Assembly: GCA_964603985.1 (NCBI GenBank)
Contig: CAZRXG010000032.1
Coordinates: 1 to 49,739 of the forward strand
Direction: 5' to 3'
Source: CAZRXG01 sp964603985
Lineage (GTDB): Bacteria; Chloroflexota; Anaerolineae; Aggregatilineales; UBA3940
DNA: 49,739 nucleotides
Shown: positions 39,084-47,664 of the stretch, in pieces
Numbering within the stretch: position 1 is the first letter of the stretch
Layout of the letters: every line of letters starts with the position of its first letter
The notes under the pieces: generated by a model
Seen by the model: the letters and a program-made list of their open reading frames with translations, nothing else
The model's database searches: none
Told to the model about the DNA's origin: nothing
Position numbers and translations under genes: made by a program

Positions 39084-41417
39084 ATGGAGGATCAAACCGC
39101 ACTCAACGCCAGCCAGAACGTCACACGCCGCCGGGCAGGCTGGGCCTGCGCCGGGCTGCTGTTGGTTTTGACGCTCTTCTTCATGGAGCGCGCACTCTTC
39201 CCCCCGGCAGGGCAGGCCGTCGGCGGGCTGGACGTGCGCGGCCTGTTCTACCCCTGGCTGAGCGCCGCCCGCAGCGCGATCCGCGAGGGGCATCTGCCTC
39301 TGTGGGATGTCTACCAGTTCGGCGGCTACCCCTTCATGAGCAACCCCCAAACCGCACTCTTCTACCCACCCACCTGGCTGGCGATCCTGCTGCCCATCAA
39401 CGCCGGGATCGGCTGGTACGTCGCCCTGCACATCTGGCTGGCGGGCGTAGGGATGCTGTTATTTGTCTACCACCAGAGTGGGCGAAGCTGGATCGGCGCG
39501 CTCCTGGCCGCACTGGCCTTCACCTTCAGCGGCTTCACCACCGCCCGCGTGTGGGCCGGGCACATCGGCCTGCTGGCGACCTACGCCTGGCTGCCCTGGC
39601 TGCTGCTCGCGCTGGCCCGCTCGGTCGAGCGCGCCGACGTGTGGTCGGGCGTGATCGGCGGACTGCCGCTCGGCCTGGCAATCCTGGCCGGGCACACCAC
39701 CTCACTGATCTACGTCGGGCTGGCCTGGCTGGCCTTCGCACTGTTCCTGGCGATCACCACCCACCGCTGGCCGCTCGTCGCCCGCCAGGTGGTCATCGCG
39801 GGCCTGACCGCCCTGGCGCTGAGCGCCATCCAGGTGATCCCACTGGTCGAGTTCTCACGCGTCTCGACGCGCGCCGCCGAGCCAACCTTCGAGTTTGCCA
39901 GCGCCTACTCACTGCCACCCGCCCACCTGATCACGCTGCTGATCCCCGACTACTTCGGCGAGCCGACACGGGCCGGATACTGGAGCGTCCCCAACTTCGA
40001 AGAGCTGACCTACTACGTCGGCCTGCTGCCACTGCTGGGCGCGGCACTGGGGCTGCGCCGCCCCACCCACCTGACGTGGTTCTGCATCGCACTGGGCCTG
40101 TTCGGGCTTCTGCTGGCACTGGGCAGCTACGGCTTTCTGTACCGCCTGCTCTACGACCTGCTGCCACCCTTCCGCGTGGCGCGCGCACCGGGCCGGGCCG
40201 CCTCACTGTTCGTGTTCGCCGCCGCCGTCCTGCTGGGCGACGCCATCTCGACCTGGGAGCGCATCCCCACCGGAGAGCGCGTCCCCACCCTGCGTCCTCT
40301 GCTGCGCTGGCTGCTGATCGTCATCGCGGGGGTAGGCGTGGCCGGGCTGGCCGCGACCGGCGCGGTCTTCGCCGCCCAACACCCAACCGACACCAGCGGG
40401 CGGCTGTGGCACCAGGTCGGCGGGTGGTCACTGGCACTGGCCTGTGGGCTGGTCGGCGGCGGGCTGCTGTGGGCCTACTTCACCACCCAACCGGCCCAAC
40501 AGCGCCGCCGCAGCGCGCTGGCCGCCGGGCTGGTCACCCTGGTCGTGACCGACCTGTGGCTGTTCGGCTTCAAGCTGGTGCGCCTCGACCCGGTCGGGCC
40601 GTCCGCACTGTGGTTGGACGCCAGCGCCGTCATCGGCCCGACCGACGAGCGCGTCCTGCCCTGGGGCCTGTCGATCTTCGAGCAGAACGGCGCGGGGCAG
40701 GTCGGGCTGCGCAGCGTGTTCGGCTACAACGCACTGGAGATCGCCGCCAACCAGGCTCTCACCGCCTCGGTGGCCGACCCTCGCTCGACGGCCTACGACA
40801 TCCTGGGCGTGGGCTACGTGATCACCGGGGGGCCGCTCGACGAGTACACACAGGGCGAGCGGGCGCTTGAGCTGGTCGACCAGCGCGGCGCGACGTGGGT
40901 CTACCGCCGCTCCCGCGTGATGCCCCTGGCGCGCCTCGTCTCCCAGGTCGAGGTCATCCAGGACGACACCGCCGCCATCGCCCGCGTCCACGAGCCGGAT
41001 TTCGACCCTGAGCGCACGGCTATTCTTAGAGAACCGCCGCCCTGTGAGATACAATCGGAGAGTGCACCGGGCACGGCCCACGTCATCGAGGCGCGGCCCG
41101 GCTACTGGCAGGTCGAGACCCACTCCGACGCACCCGGCCTGCTCGTGCTGGCCGAAACCGCCTACCCCGGCTGGCAGGTCACGGTCGACGGCCGGGCGGC
41201 GGAGGCGCTGGTCGCTTATACCGCCGTGCGCGCGGTCTGCGCCCCGGCGGGAACGCACACCATTGAATGGACGTACAGCCCGATCAGCTTCAAGCTGGGC
41301 GGGGCACTGAGCCTCGTCGCCCTGGGCGTGACCGGACTGGCAGCCATCGCCACACGACGAGTCAAAGACCGGGCCGTATCACAGCCTGATGCGGCCCAGG
41401 AGGCAACCGATGGGTAA
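39084..41417 (+). CDS. large membrane protein, YfhO-like (GT-C fold)
   Basis: A 777-residue protein with about 12 helices and C-terminal soluble segments. The first loop reads GLDVRGLFYPWLSAARSA, then PLWDVYQFGGYPFMSNPQTA, the pattern of YfhO-type proteins with GT-C fold, some of which help glycosylate lipoteichoic acid. The C-terminal part includes SYPGWQV-like YPGWQVTVDG, also typical. The ATG at 39084 follows AGGGACAGGG. It overlaps sufS by 8 bases, an unexpected link of a surface-glycan gene to Fe-S assembly. Substrate unknown. Confidence 0.82.
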   Translation: MEDQTALNASQNVTRRRAGWACAGLLLVLTLFFMERALFPPAGQAVGGLDVRGLFYPWLSAARSAIREGHLPLWDVYQFGGYPFMSNPQTALFYPPTWLAILLPINAGIGWYVALHIWLAGVGMLLFVYHQSGRSWIGALLAALAFTFSGFTTARVWAGHIGLLATYAWLPWLLLALARSVERADVWSGVIGGLPLGLAILAGHTTSLIYVGLAWLAFALFLAITTHRWPLVARQVVIAGLTALALSAIQVIPLVEFSRVSTRAAEPTFEFASAYSLPPAHLITLLIPDYFGEPTRAGYWSVPNFEELTYYVGLLPLLGAALGLRRPTHLTWFCIALGLFGLLLALGSYGFLYRLLYDLLPPFRVARAPGRAASLFVFAAAVLLGDAISTWERIPTGERVPTLRPLLRWLLIVIAGVGVAGLAATGAVFAAQHPTDTSGRLWHQVGGWSLALACGLVGGGLLWAYFTTQPAQQRRRSALAAGLVTLVVTDLWLFGFKLVRLDPVGPSALWLDASAVIGPTDERVLPWGLSIFEQNGAGQVGLRSVFGYNALEIAANQALTASVADPRSTAYDILGVGYVITGGPLDEYTQGERALELVDQRGATWVYRRSRVMPLARLVSQVEVIQDDTAAIARVHEPDFDPERTAILREPPPCEIQSESAPGTAHVIEARPGYWQVETHSDAPGLLVLAETAYPGWQVTVDGRAAEALVAYTAVRAVCAPAGTHTIEWTYSPISFKLGGALSLVALGVTGLAAIATRRVKDRAVSQPDAAQEATDG

Positions 41418-42663
41418 CCACGATTTCAAGACACCGCTCGACGTCACGGCCATTCGCGCCGACTTCCCCATCCTCGATCAGGAGGTGCGGCCCGGCGTGC
41501 CACTGGTCTACTTCGACAACACGGCCACGTCCCAGAAGCCGCTGGCCGTCATCGAAGCCATGAGCGACTACTACCTGCACTACAACGCCAACGTGCATCG
41601 CGGTATCCATAAGCTGAGCGAGCAGGCCACCGCAGCCTACGAGGACGCCCGCAAGCGCATCGCCCGCTTCATCAACGCCGCCTCCCCCCGCGAGGTGATC
41701 TACACCCGCAACACCACCGAGAGCATCAACCTGGTCGCGTACACCTGGGGCCGCGAGCACGTCGGGCCGGGCGACGTGATCCTGTCCACCGAGATGGAGC
41801 ACCACTCCAACATGGTCCCCTGGCAGATGCTGGCCGAACGGACCGGCGCGGAGGTGCGCTACGTGCCCCTCACCGATGACGGCACGCTCGACCTGGACAC
41901 CTTCCACGCCCTGCTGGACGAGCGCGTCAGGCTGGTGGCTGTGACGCACGCCTCCAACGTCGCCGGGACGGTTCCACCTGTCGAGGAGATCATTCAGGCC
42001 GCGCACGCGGCAGGCGCGCTGGTGCTGGTCGACGGCGCGCAGAGCGCCCCCCACATGCCGGTCGACGTGCAGGCCCTCGACGCCGACTTCTTCGCCTTCT
42101 CCGCCCACAAGATGCTCGGCCCGACCGGGATCGGCGTGCTGCACGGCAAACGCGCCATCCTCGAAGAGATGCCTCCCTTCTTAGGCGGCGGCGACATGAT
42201 CCGCCGCGTCGAACTGGGCGGCTCGCAGTGGAACGACGTGCCCTACCGGTTCGAGGCCGGGACGCCCGCCATCGCCGAGGCGATTGGCTTCGGCGCGGCG
42301 GTCGACTACCTGAATGCTGTCGGCATGGACAAGGTCCACGCCCACGAGATCGCCCTGGCCGGTTACGCCATGGAGCGGCTGCTTGAGGTGCCGGGCGTGC
42401 ACATCATCGGGCCCACCGATTCCCGGCGGCTTGGCGGCCTGGCCTCCTTCACGATGGACGACGCCCACCCGCACGATATCGCCCAGGTGCTCGATCACGA
42501 GGGCATCGCGGTGCGGGCCGGGCACCACTGCGCGATGCCACTTCACCAGCACTACGGTCTGGTGGCCTCGGCGCGGGCCAGCTTCTACCTGTACAACACC
42601 TTCGAGGAGATCGACCGGCTGATCGAGGCGCTGTACAAGGTCAAGCAGACGCTGATGTTCTGA
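41410..42663 (+). CDS. sufS: cysteine desulfurase SufS
   Basis: A 417-residue PLP enzyme that removes sulfur from cysteine and passes it to SufU. The PLP lysine is K234 in FSAHKMLGPTG, and the persulfide-forming Cys374 lies in AGHHCAMPL, the type II (SufS) signature. AGGAGG precedes the ATG at 41410, and the start overlaps the end of the YfhO-like gene. sufU follows after 22 bases. Regulation is probably with the upstream gene, as no promoter is seen. Confidence 0.97.
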   Translation: MGNHDFKTPLDVTAIRADFPILDQEVRPGVPLVYFDNTATSQKPLAVIEAMSDYYLHYNANVHRGIHKLSEQATAAYEDARKRIARFINAASPREVIYTRNTTESINLVAYTWGREHVGPGDVILSTEMEHHSNMVPWQMLAERTGAEVRYVPLTDDGTLDLDTFHALLDERVRLVAVTHASNVAGTVPPVEEIIQAAHAAGALVLVDGAQSAPHMPVDVQALDADFFAFSAHKMLGPTGIGVLHGKRAILEEMPPFLGGGDMIRRVELGGSQWNDVPYRFEAGTPAIAEAIGFGAAVDYLNAVGMDKVHAHEIALAGYAMERLLEVPGVHIIGPTDSRRLGGLASFTMDDAHPHDIAQVLDHEGIAVRAGHHCAMPLHQHYGLVASARASFYLYNTFEEIDRLIEALYKVKQTLMF

Positions 42664-42685
42664 GCACCGAGAAAAAGGAAAGGCC

Positions 42686-43087
42686 ATGGACGACCTGTAT
42701 CGTGAGCTGATACTCGACCATTATCACAACCCGCGCAACAAAGAGCTGCTCGACCCGGCTGACATCGACTACGAAGAGGACAACCCGGTATGCGGCGACC
42801 TGATCCACCTGACCCTGCGCGTCGACGAGAACGATGTCGTCACCGCGGTGGGCTGGGACGGGCACGGGTGCGCCATCAGCCAGGCGTCGGCCTCGATGCT
42901 GTACGACACGCTGGTTGGCAAGACGCTTGACGAGATCCGCGAGCTTGGCAGGGACGACATCCTCGAAATGCTGGGCATCGAGCTGGGGCCGGTGCGCCTC
43001 AAGTGCGCCCTGCTCGCGCTCAAGGTGCTCAAGGCCGGTGCCTACGGCCTGACCGCCTGGCCCGGCGAGGAGGAAGACGATGCCTGA
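42686..43087 (+). CDS. sufU: SufU sulfur-relay/scaffold protein
   Basis: A 133-residue protein related to IscU. Ligands are C36 in NPVCGD (with D38), C62 in GCAISQAS, and C107 in KCALL. In SufU these bind zinc and accept sulfur from SufS. The AAGGAAAG ribosome binding site is good. Its last codons overlap the next gene by 8 bases. It is the intact counterpart of the broken scaffold gene at 38834. Confidence 0.94.
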   Translation: MDDLYRELILDHYHNPRNKELLDPADIDYEEDNPVCGDLIHLTLRVDENDVVTAVGWDGHGCAISQASASMLYDTLVGKTLDEIRELGRDDILEMLGIELGPVRLKCALLALKVLKAGAYGLTAWPGEEEDDA

Positions 43088-44066
43088 AGTTGAGACGACA
43101 GAGGCCACCAGGCCCCGGCGCTCCCTGCTGGCCTTCATCTTTATCTCCGGCGACGAGCGCCGCCTGCGCGCCGGTTGGCGGCTGCTGATCCACACCATCT
43201 GGCTGGTTGTGCTGCTGATCGTCCTGGGGCTTGTCCTGGGGCTTGCCCTGAGCCTGCTCACCTTGCTCATCGGCTTCGACCCGACCACGCTGACCGGCCA
43301 GTCGACGGCAGCAGTCATCCTGAACACGCTCCTCACGCTCGTGGTGTTCACCACCGTTACCTGGGCCGCCCGCCGCTTCCTCGACCGCCGCTCGTTCGTC
43401 TCGCTGGGCTTCACCCTCGACCACCATACGCTGCCCGACCTGCTCTTCGGTATCGAGCTGGGCGGGCTGCTGATGGCCCTGATCTACGCCTTTGAGTCGG
43501 CAGTGGGCTGGTTGACCTTCCAGGGATGGGCGTGGCAGAGACCGGGCGCGGTGGTCGGCCCGCTGCTGCTGGCCCTTTTCCAGTACCTCGCGGTCGGCTA
43601 CTACGAGGAGCTGTTCAGCCGCGGCTATCACCTGCAAAACCTGACCGACGGCCTGAACCTGCCCTGGGGCATATTCCTCTCCTCGGCCGTCTTCAGCCTG
43701 CTGCATCTGCTCAACCCCAACCCCAGCGTGTTCTCGGTGATCGGCATCCTGGCCGCCGGGTTCTTCCTGGCTTACGGTTGGGTGCGCACCCGCCAGTTGT
43801 GGATCCCCATCGGCATCCACATCGGCTGGAATTTCTTCCAGGGCACGGTGTTCGGCTTTCCCGTCAGCGGCGACGCGGAGGGCTTCCACCTGATCCTCCA
43901 GACCGTCACCGGCCCCAGGTGGATCACCGGCGGCGTGTTCGGCCCGGAGGCGGGCCTGACCGGGCTGGTCGCCTGCGCACTGGGCACGGCCCTGATCTGG
44001 CTCTACACGCAGCGCCGGACGCCTCAGGCCGCCCCAGGCGCAGCACCGGCAGCCCCGAAGGAATGA
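43080..44066 (+). CDS. CPBP family intramembrane metalloprotease
   Basis: A 328-residue protein with about eight helices. CPBP (Abi/CAAX-like) motifs are present: YYEELFSRGYHLQN with the EE pair and Arg, FSLLHL with His, and IHIGWNF with a third metal-ligand region. These enzymes cut membrane or prenylated substrates. It overlaps sufU by 8 bases and is followed 1 base later by the Rieske ferredoxin, so it is embedded in the sufSU operon. Why is unknown. Confidence 0.88.
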   Translation: MPEVETTEATRPRRSLLAFIFISGDERRLRAGWRLLIHTIWLVVLLIVLGLVLGLALSLLTLLIGFDPTTLTGQSTAAVILNTLLTLVVFTTVTWAARRFLDRRSFVSLGFTLDHHTLPDLLFGIELGGLLMALIYAFESAVGWLTFQGWAWQRPGAVVGPLLLALFQYLAVGYYEELFSRGYHLQNLTDGLNLPWGIFLSSAVFSLLHLLNPNPSVFSVIGILAAGFFLAYGWVRTRQLWIPIGIHIGWNFFQGTVFGFPVSGDAEGFHLILQTVTGPRWITGGVFGPEAGLTGLVACALGTALIWLYTQRRTPQAAPGAAPAAPKE

Positions 44067-44067
44067 C

Positions 44068-44382
44068 ATGGCAAACTACGTGAAAGTGGCCGATAAAGAC
44101 GAGCTGGCTCCCGGCGAGCGCAAGGTCATCGAGGCGGGCGACGGACTGTTCGTCGCCCTGTTCCGGGTCGGCGACGCATACCACGCCATCGAGGATGTCT
44201 GCACCCACGACGACGGCCCGCTGGCCGAGGGCGAGTTGGACGGCTACGCGATCAAGTGCCCCCGGCACGGCGCGCGCTTCGACATCCGCGACGGCAGCGT
44301 GCTGAGCTTCCCCGCCGTCACGCCCGTGCCACACTACGACGTGAAGGTCGAGGGCGACGACGTGCTGGTCGATATCGGCTGA
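44068..44382 (+). CDS. Rieske-type [2Fe-2S] ferredoxin
   Basis: A 104-residue single-domain Rieske protein. Ligands lie in CTHDDGPL and CPRHGARFD, so two Cys and two His hold a [2Fe-2S] cluster. Such ferredoxins often end suf operons and may supply electrons for cluster assembly. AAGGAATG precedes the ATG, one base after the protease stop. It is the last gene before a dispersed repeat. Confidence 0.94.
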   Translation: MANYVKVADKDELAPGERKVIEAGDGLFVALFRVGDAYHAIEDVCTHDDGPLAEGELDGYAIKCPRHGARFDIRDGSVLSFPAVTPVPHYDVKVEGDDVLVDIG

Positions 44383-44428
44383 TCGCCCCGGAAGAAGCGA
44401 AACGCCCGCACTCAGAAGAGCGCTCAGA

Positions 44429-44590
44429 TGCACCTTGAGTATTTAATCCGGCTATGACAGGAATGTGCTTTGTCCGGCTTCTCGGCTGCTTGGCTGCCCC
44501 CTCCCCCCAGCGCCGTCAAGGCGCGGAATGTGGGGGAGGGGTTCGGGGGTGGGGGGGGCAAACGATGACCGGATTAAATTGTCAATGTTC
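44429..44590. repeat. dispersed hairpin repeat, copy 3
   Basis: Boundaries TTTAATCCGG (44442-44451) and CCGGATTAAA (44569-44578). It shares the GCTGCTTGGCTGCCCCC stretch with copy 1 and the common core with both. It lies between convergent genes. Confidence 0.87.
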
Positions 44591-44600
44591 AAAAGAGTGC

Positions 44601-45161
44601 TCAGAAGAGTATGAAATAGCGGGGAACTTGCTCCATGTAGCGTTGGTAGGATTCGCCGTATTGGGCCAGACACGCCCTTTCTTCGGCCAGAAATCGACGA
44701 TGGGTGAAAACGGTGCCCACAAGAAGGAACAAAACGACGAACCACGAGCCTATCATCAAGGCCATGCCAAGCGAGACCAGCAGCAGCGACACCTGCTGCG
44801 GATTCCGCGACAGCCCGTATAACCCCAACGTGGCAGGCTGATCGGCCGGCGCGTCCCGGAAGTTTATCAGCGCGACGACAAACCCGGCCAGACCGAGTAT
44901 ATACAGAACCGTCCCTACGACGAGCACCCCCCGGCCAACCTTCAAGGGTGTGAGGATCACAAGCACGAGCACCGCGACGGCCAGCAGCTTGCCTGCTGCG
45001 CTGATCACCTTTTGCCGTCTGCTCCACCGCGACCGGTCGTAGAGCCTGGCAACCACGTCCTTCGGCAGGAGAAGAAGGACGATCCCAAAGACGAGGTAGA
45101 GCACGGCCAGCGGAATCCACCCATTGAGCCAGCCTATTCCGGGCCTGGGGAAAAGCTCCAT
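44601..45161 (-). CDS. isoprenylcysteine/phospholipid methyltransferase-like membrane protein
   Basis: A 186-residue membrane protein with about five helices and the PEMT/ICMT family C-terminal pattern: GLYGLSRNPQQVS for S-adenosylmethionine binding, then EERACLAQYGESYQRYMEQVPRYF. Bacterial members methylate lipids or small molecules; the substrate is unknown. AAGGAGG precedes the ATG. The three J-protein genes lie upstream on the same strand, the nearest 49 bases away. Confidence 0.82.
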   Translation of the reverse strand: MELFPRPGIGWLNGWIPLAVLYLVFGIVLLLLPKDVVARLYDRSRWSRRQKVISAAGKLLAVAVLVLVILTPLKVGRGVLVVGTVLYILGLAGFVVALINFRDAPADQPATLGLYGLSRNPQQVSLLLVSLGMALMIGSWFVVLFLLVGTVFTHRRFLAEERACLAQYGESYQRYMEQVPRYFILF

Positions 45162-45210
45162 GTATCTATCCTCCTTTTGGCCCCGTTATTCTCCCCGGAA
45201 ACGCGCCCCC

Positions 45211-46359
45211 TCAGCGTCCGGCGTACACCTGCTCGATGTCAAGCTCCGGGGCGTCGATGTCGGGCGACATCTGGTACTCGACTCTAAGCCACTCCCATTT
45301 CTCAGGCTGGCTGTAGTCAAAATAGACCACCACCCACGAACCGACGTAGGCACGCTGATAGGGTTGCCGGTAGGGGATGTGCGTGATGCGCGTGCCGAGC
45401 GGCACCGCCAGGACAATAAACACCTGCTTGAACCGGTCCTGCTGCTCCACTGCAAGCAGCAGACGCTCGACGGTGCCCACCGTCGAGATGCAGGCCGGGT
45501 CGACCATCACAATATCCACGCCCGAAGGGCCTGCGCCACCCTCGCCGCCGGGCGAAGGATTTTGGTAGAGCATATCCTCTCCCAACTCAAGCGGCAGCCT
45601 GACGACCAGCGGCAGCGCCCCGAAGTACTCGATGCTCACAATGTCGCGGGCACTGTTCACACCCGGACCGGTGATGGTAACCGGGTCGTCCGGCCCGGTC
45701 GCCGTGCCGCCAGGACTGACAAACAGCACATAGCGCAGCCTGCCATCCGGGTAGACGGCCCACAGGGTCATCTGGTCGGACAGGGCATTTTCCTCGATGC
45801 CGGAAGGAGTAGGGGAAGAGATGAGGGTATACGCCGGTGCAACGATATTCTGCTCGCTGACCGGCTGGTTAACTGAGGGCGTGCTGGTTGCCAGGGCGTC
45901 TGGGAACACGTGGCCTATCAGCTCGACAGATACCCCGATGAGCGCACATACAAACCGGAAGAAACCTATCATGATAAGCGGCCACGCCCACGACGGCACA
46001 CTGCTGTCCAGTTTGCCAAAGAAGCCTTGTTGGCGATTGGACGAGCGAGACGGCGGCGGCTGGCGGCGAGGTGGCGGCTGGTATCTGGGTGTTGGCGGCG
46101 GCCGGTACCTGGGTGTTGGCGGGGGCGGTGGTCGCCGGTAAGGAACGCGTCCCATCCGGTCGTAGACACTGCGCTTCAGCGGGTCGCTGAGCACCTGGTA
46201 GGCCTGGTTGACCTCTTTGAAGAGCCGCTCCGCGTCCGGGTGGTCGCTTACGTCGAGGTGGCATTCCAGCGCCTTACGCCAGAACGCCTTCCGTATCTCA
46301 TGCGTGCTCGCGTAGCGGCTGACACCTAATATCTCGTAATAGTCGCGTCCGGTGGGCAT
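45211..46359 (-). CDS. J-domain membrane protein with HLD in place of HPD (copy 1)
   Basis: A 382-residue protein. The N-terminal J-domain (1-70, DYYEILGVSRYAS, AYQVLSDPLKRSVYDR) resembles DnaJ but the essential HPD loop reads HLD at 34-36, which should abolish stimulation of DnaK. A long Pro-rich linker, one membrane helix (about 130-160), and an extracytoplasmic domain with LWAVYPDGRLRYV and a conserved end IDAPELDIEQVYA follow. The ATG at 46359 has GAGGGGG upstream. It is one of three tandem paralogues. The C-terminal domain is unknown. Confidence 0.82.
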   Translation of the reverse strand: MPTGRDYYEILGVSRYASTHEIRKAFWRKALECHLDVSDHPDAERLFKEVNQAYQVLSDPLKRSVYDRMGRVPYRRPPPPPTPRYRPPPTPRYQPPPRRQPPPSRSSNRQQGFFGKLDSSVPSWAWPLIMIGFFRFVCALIGVSVELIGHVFPDALATSTPSVNQPVSEQNIVAPAYTLISSPTPSGIEENALSDQMTLWAVYPDGRLRYVLFVSPGGTATGPDDPVTITGPGVNSARDIVSIEYFGALPLVVRLPLELGEDMLYQNPSPGGEGGAGPSGVDIVMVDPACISTVGTVERLLLAVEQQDRFKQVFIVLAVPLGTRITHIPYRQPYQRAYVGSWVVVYFDYSQPEKWEWLRVEYQMSPDIDAPELDIEQVYAGR

Positions 46360-46479
46360 CACCCACCCCCTCACCGTCCGCTCTCCCTCCGCACCGGCAG
46401 CGCAGAGCGAGCCTTGCCATCTCCCACCAGTTTACCACGCCCACCCCATCGAGGCGCAAGCGGGCAGCGCGGCGAACCG
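46360..46479 (-). repeat. direct repeat between J-protein genes, holding a ksgA 3' remnant (copy 1)
   Basis: Nearly identical to 47545-47664 (offset 1185 bp). On the minus strand it reads LRLDGVGVVNW, like the KsgA segment LRVDGERVVNW, and the 14 bases CCAGTTTACCACGC (46427-46440) are identical to 48832-48845 in ksgA. Confidence 0.75.
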
Positions 46480-47544
46480 TCAGCGTCTGGCGTACACCCG
46501 CTCGATGTCAAGCTCCGGGGCATCGATGTTGGGGTCAAGCTGGTAGTAGATGACGACCTCCTCACCAACCTGTGCTTCGGCCATGTCAAAGTAGGCAACC
46601 ACCCACGAGCCATAGATGCGCCGGTAGGGTTGCAGGTCGAGATAGGATACGATCTGTACACCGAGCGGGAACGCCACCGCAACGATCATGCGTCCGGATC
46701 CAGGTTGTGGCTTCCCCCTTATTATGATGCGCTGGTTGTCATCCACCGTCCAGACGCAGGTCGGGTCGATCACCATAAGGTCCACACCGGAGAACCCGGC
46801 GTCGGTTTCGCCGTCATGGGAGGGCCATTGGTATCTCACCTCGCCGTCACCGTCGAGTGGGAGCGCGGCCACCAGCGGCAGCGTCCCTTCGCCCGATCCG
46901 GTCGCCGTGCCATCAGGGGGCAGAAATCGTACATAGCGCAGCCTGCCGTCCGGGTAGACGGCCCACAGAGTCATCTGGTCGGACAGGGCATTTCCCTCAA
47001 TGCCGGGAGGGGTAGGGGAAGAGATGAGGGTGTACGTCGGTTCAGCGGTATTCTGCTCGCCGACCGGCTGGTTGACTGCGGGTTCGCTGGACATTACAAG
47101 TTCAAGCAACCCGAGAATTATCCCGATAACCATCCCAAGGACAGCGATCGGGATAAGTGGCCACACCCACGGCGGCACACCGCTCATTTCGCTCCTAAAG
47201 TCTTGCCAACTATAGTATGATCGAGGCGGCGGCGGGGGTGGCGGCTGGCGGCGAGGTGGCGGCTGGTATCTGGGTGTTGGGGGCGGTGGGGGCCGTCTGG
47301 GTGGCGGGGGCGGTGGCCGCCGGTAAGGAACGCGTCCCACCCGGTCGTAGACGCTGCGCTTCAGCGGGTCGCTGAGCACCTGATAGGCCTGGTTGACCTC
47401 TTTGAAGAGCCGCTCCGCGTCCGGGTGATCGCTTACGTCGGGATGGCACTCCCGCGCCTTACGCCGGAACGCCCGCTTGATCTCGTCGGTGCTCGCGTAG
47501 CGGCTGACACCCAATATCTCGTAATAGTCGCGTCCGGTGGGCAT
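46480..47544 (-). CDS. J-domain membrane protein (copy 2)
   Basis: A 354-residue paralogue of its neighbours. The J-domain keeps the HPD motif (ECHPDVSD). A Pro-rich linker with polyproline runs, a membrane helix (about 130-155) and the same kind of C-terminal domain follow, ending in IDAPELDIERVYA. It could recruit DnaK to the inner membrane face; the external domain's role is unknown. Start ATG 47544 with GAGGGGG upstream; a GTG 15 bases earlier is possible. Confidence 0.85.
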   Translation of the reverse strand: MPTGRDYYEILGVSRYASTDEIKRAFRRKARECHPDVSDHPDAERLFKEVNQAYQVLSDPLKRSVYDRVGRVPYRRPPPPPPRRPPPPPTPRYQPPPRRQPPPPPPPRSYYSWQDFRSEMSGVPPWVWPLIPIAVLGMVIGIILGLLELVMSSEPAVNQPVGEQNTAEPTYTLISSPTPPGIEGNALSDQMTLWAVYPDGRLRYVRFLPPDGTATGSGEGTLPLVAALPLDGDGEVRYQWPSHDGETDAGFSGVDLMVIDPTCVWTVDDNQRIIIRGKPQPGSGRMIVAVAFPLGVQIVSYLDLQPYRRIYGSWVVAYFDMAEAQVGEEVVIYYQLDPNIDAPELDIERVYARR

Positions 47545-47664
47545 CGCCCACCCCCTCACCGTCCGCTCTCCCTCCGCACCGGCGGCGCAGAGCGAGCCTT
47601 GCCATCTCCCACCAGTTTACCACGCCCACCCCATCGAGGCGCAAGCGGGCAGCACGGCGAACCG
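47545..47664 (-). repeat. direct repeat between J-protein genes, holding a ksgA 3' remnant (copy 2)
   Basis: Partner of 46360-46479 with only a few differences. The shared ksgA 14-mer is at 47612-47625. It precedes the J-protein copy 2 start at the same place as copy 1 precedes its gene. Confidence 0.75.

Noticed and set aside
39062..40870. 602-codon plus-strand frame inside the YfhO-like gene
   Set aside because: Its Arg/Pro/Gly-rich translation is the typical out-of-frame reading of a GC-rich membrane protein gene.
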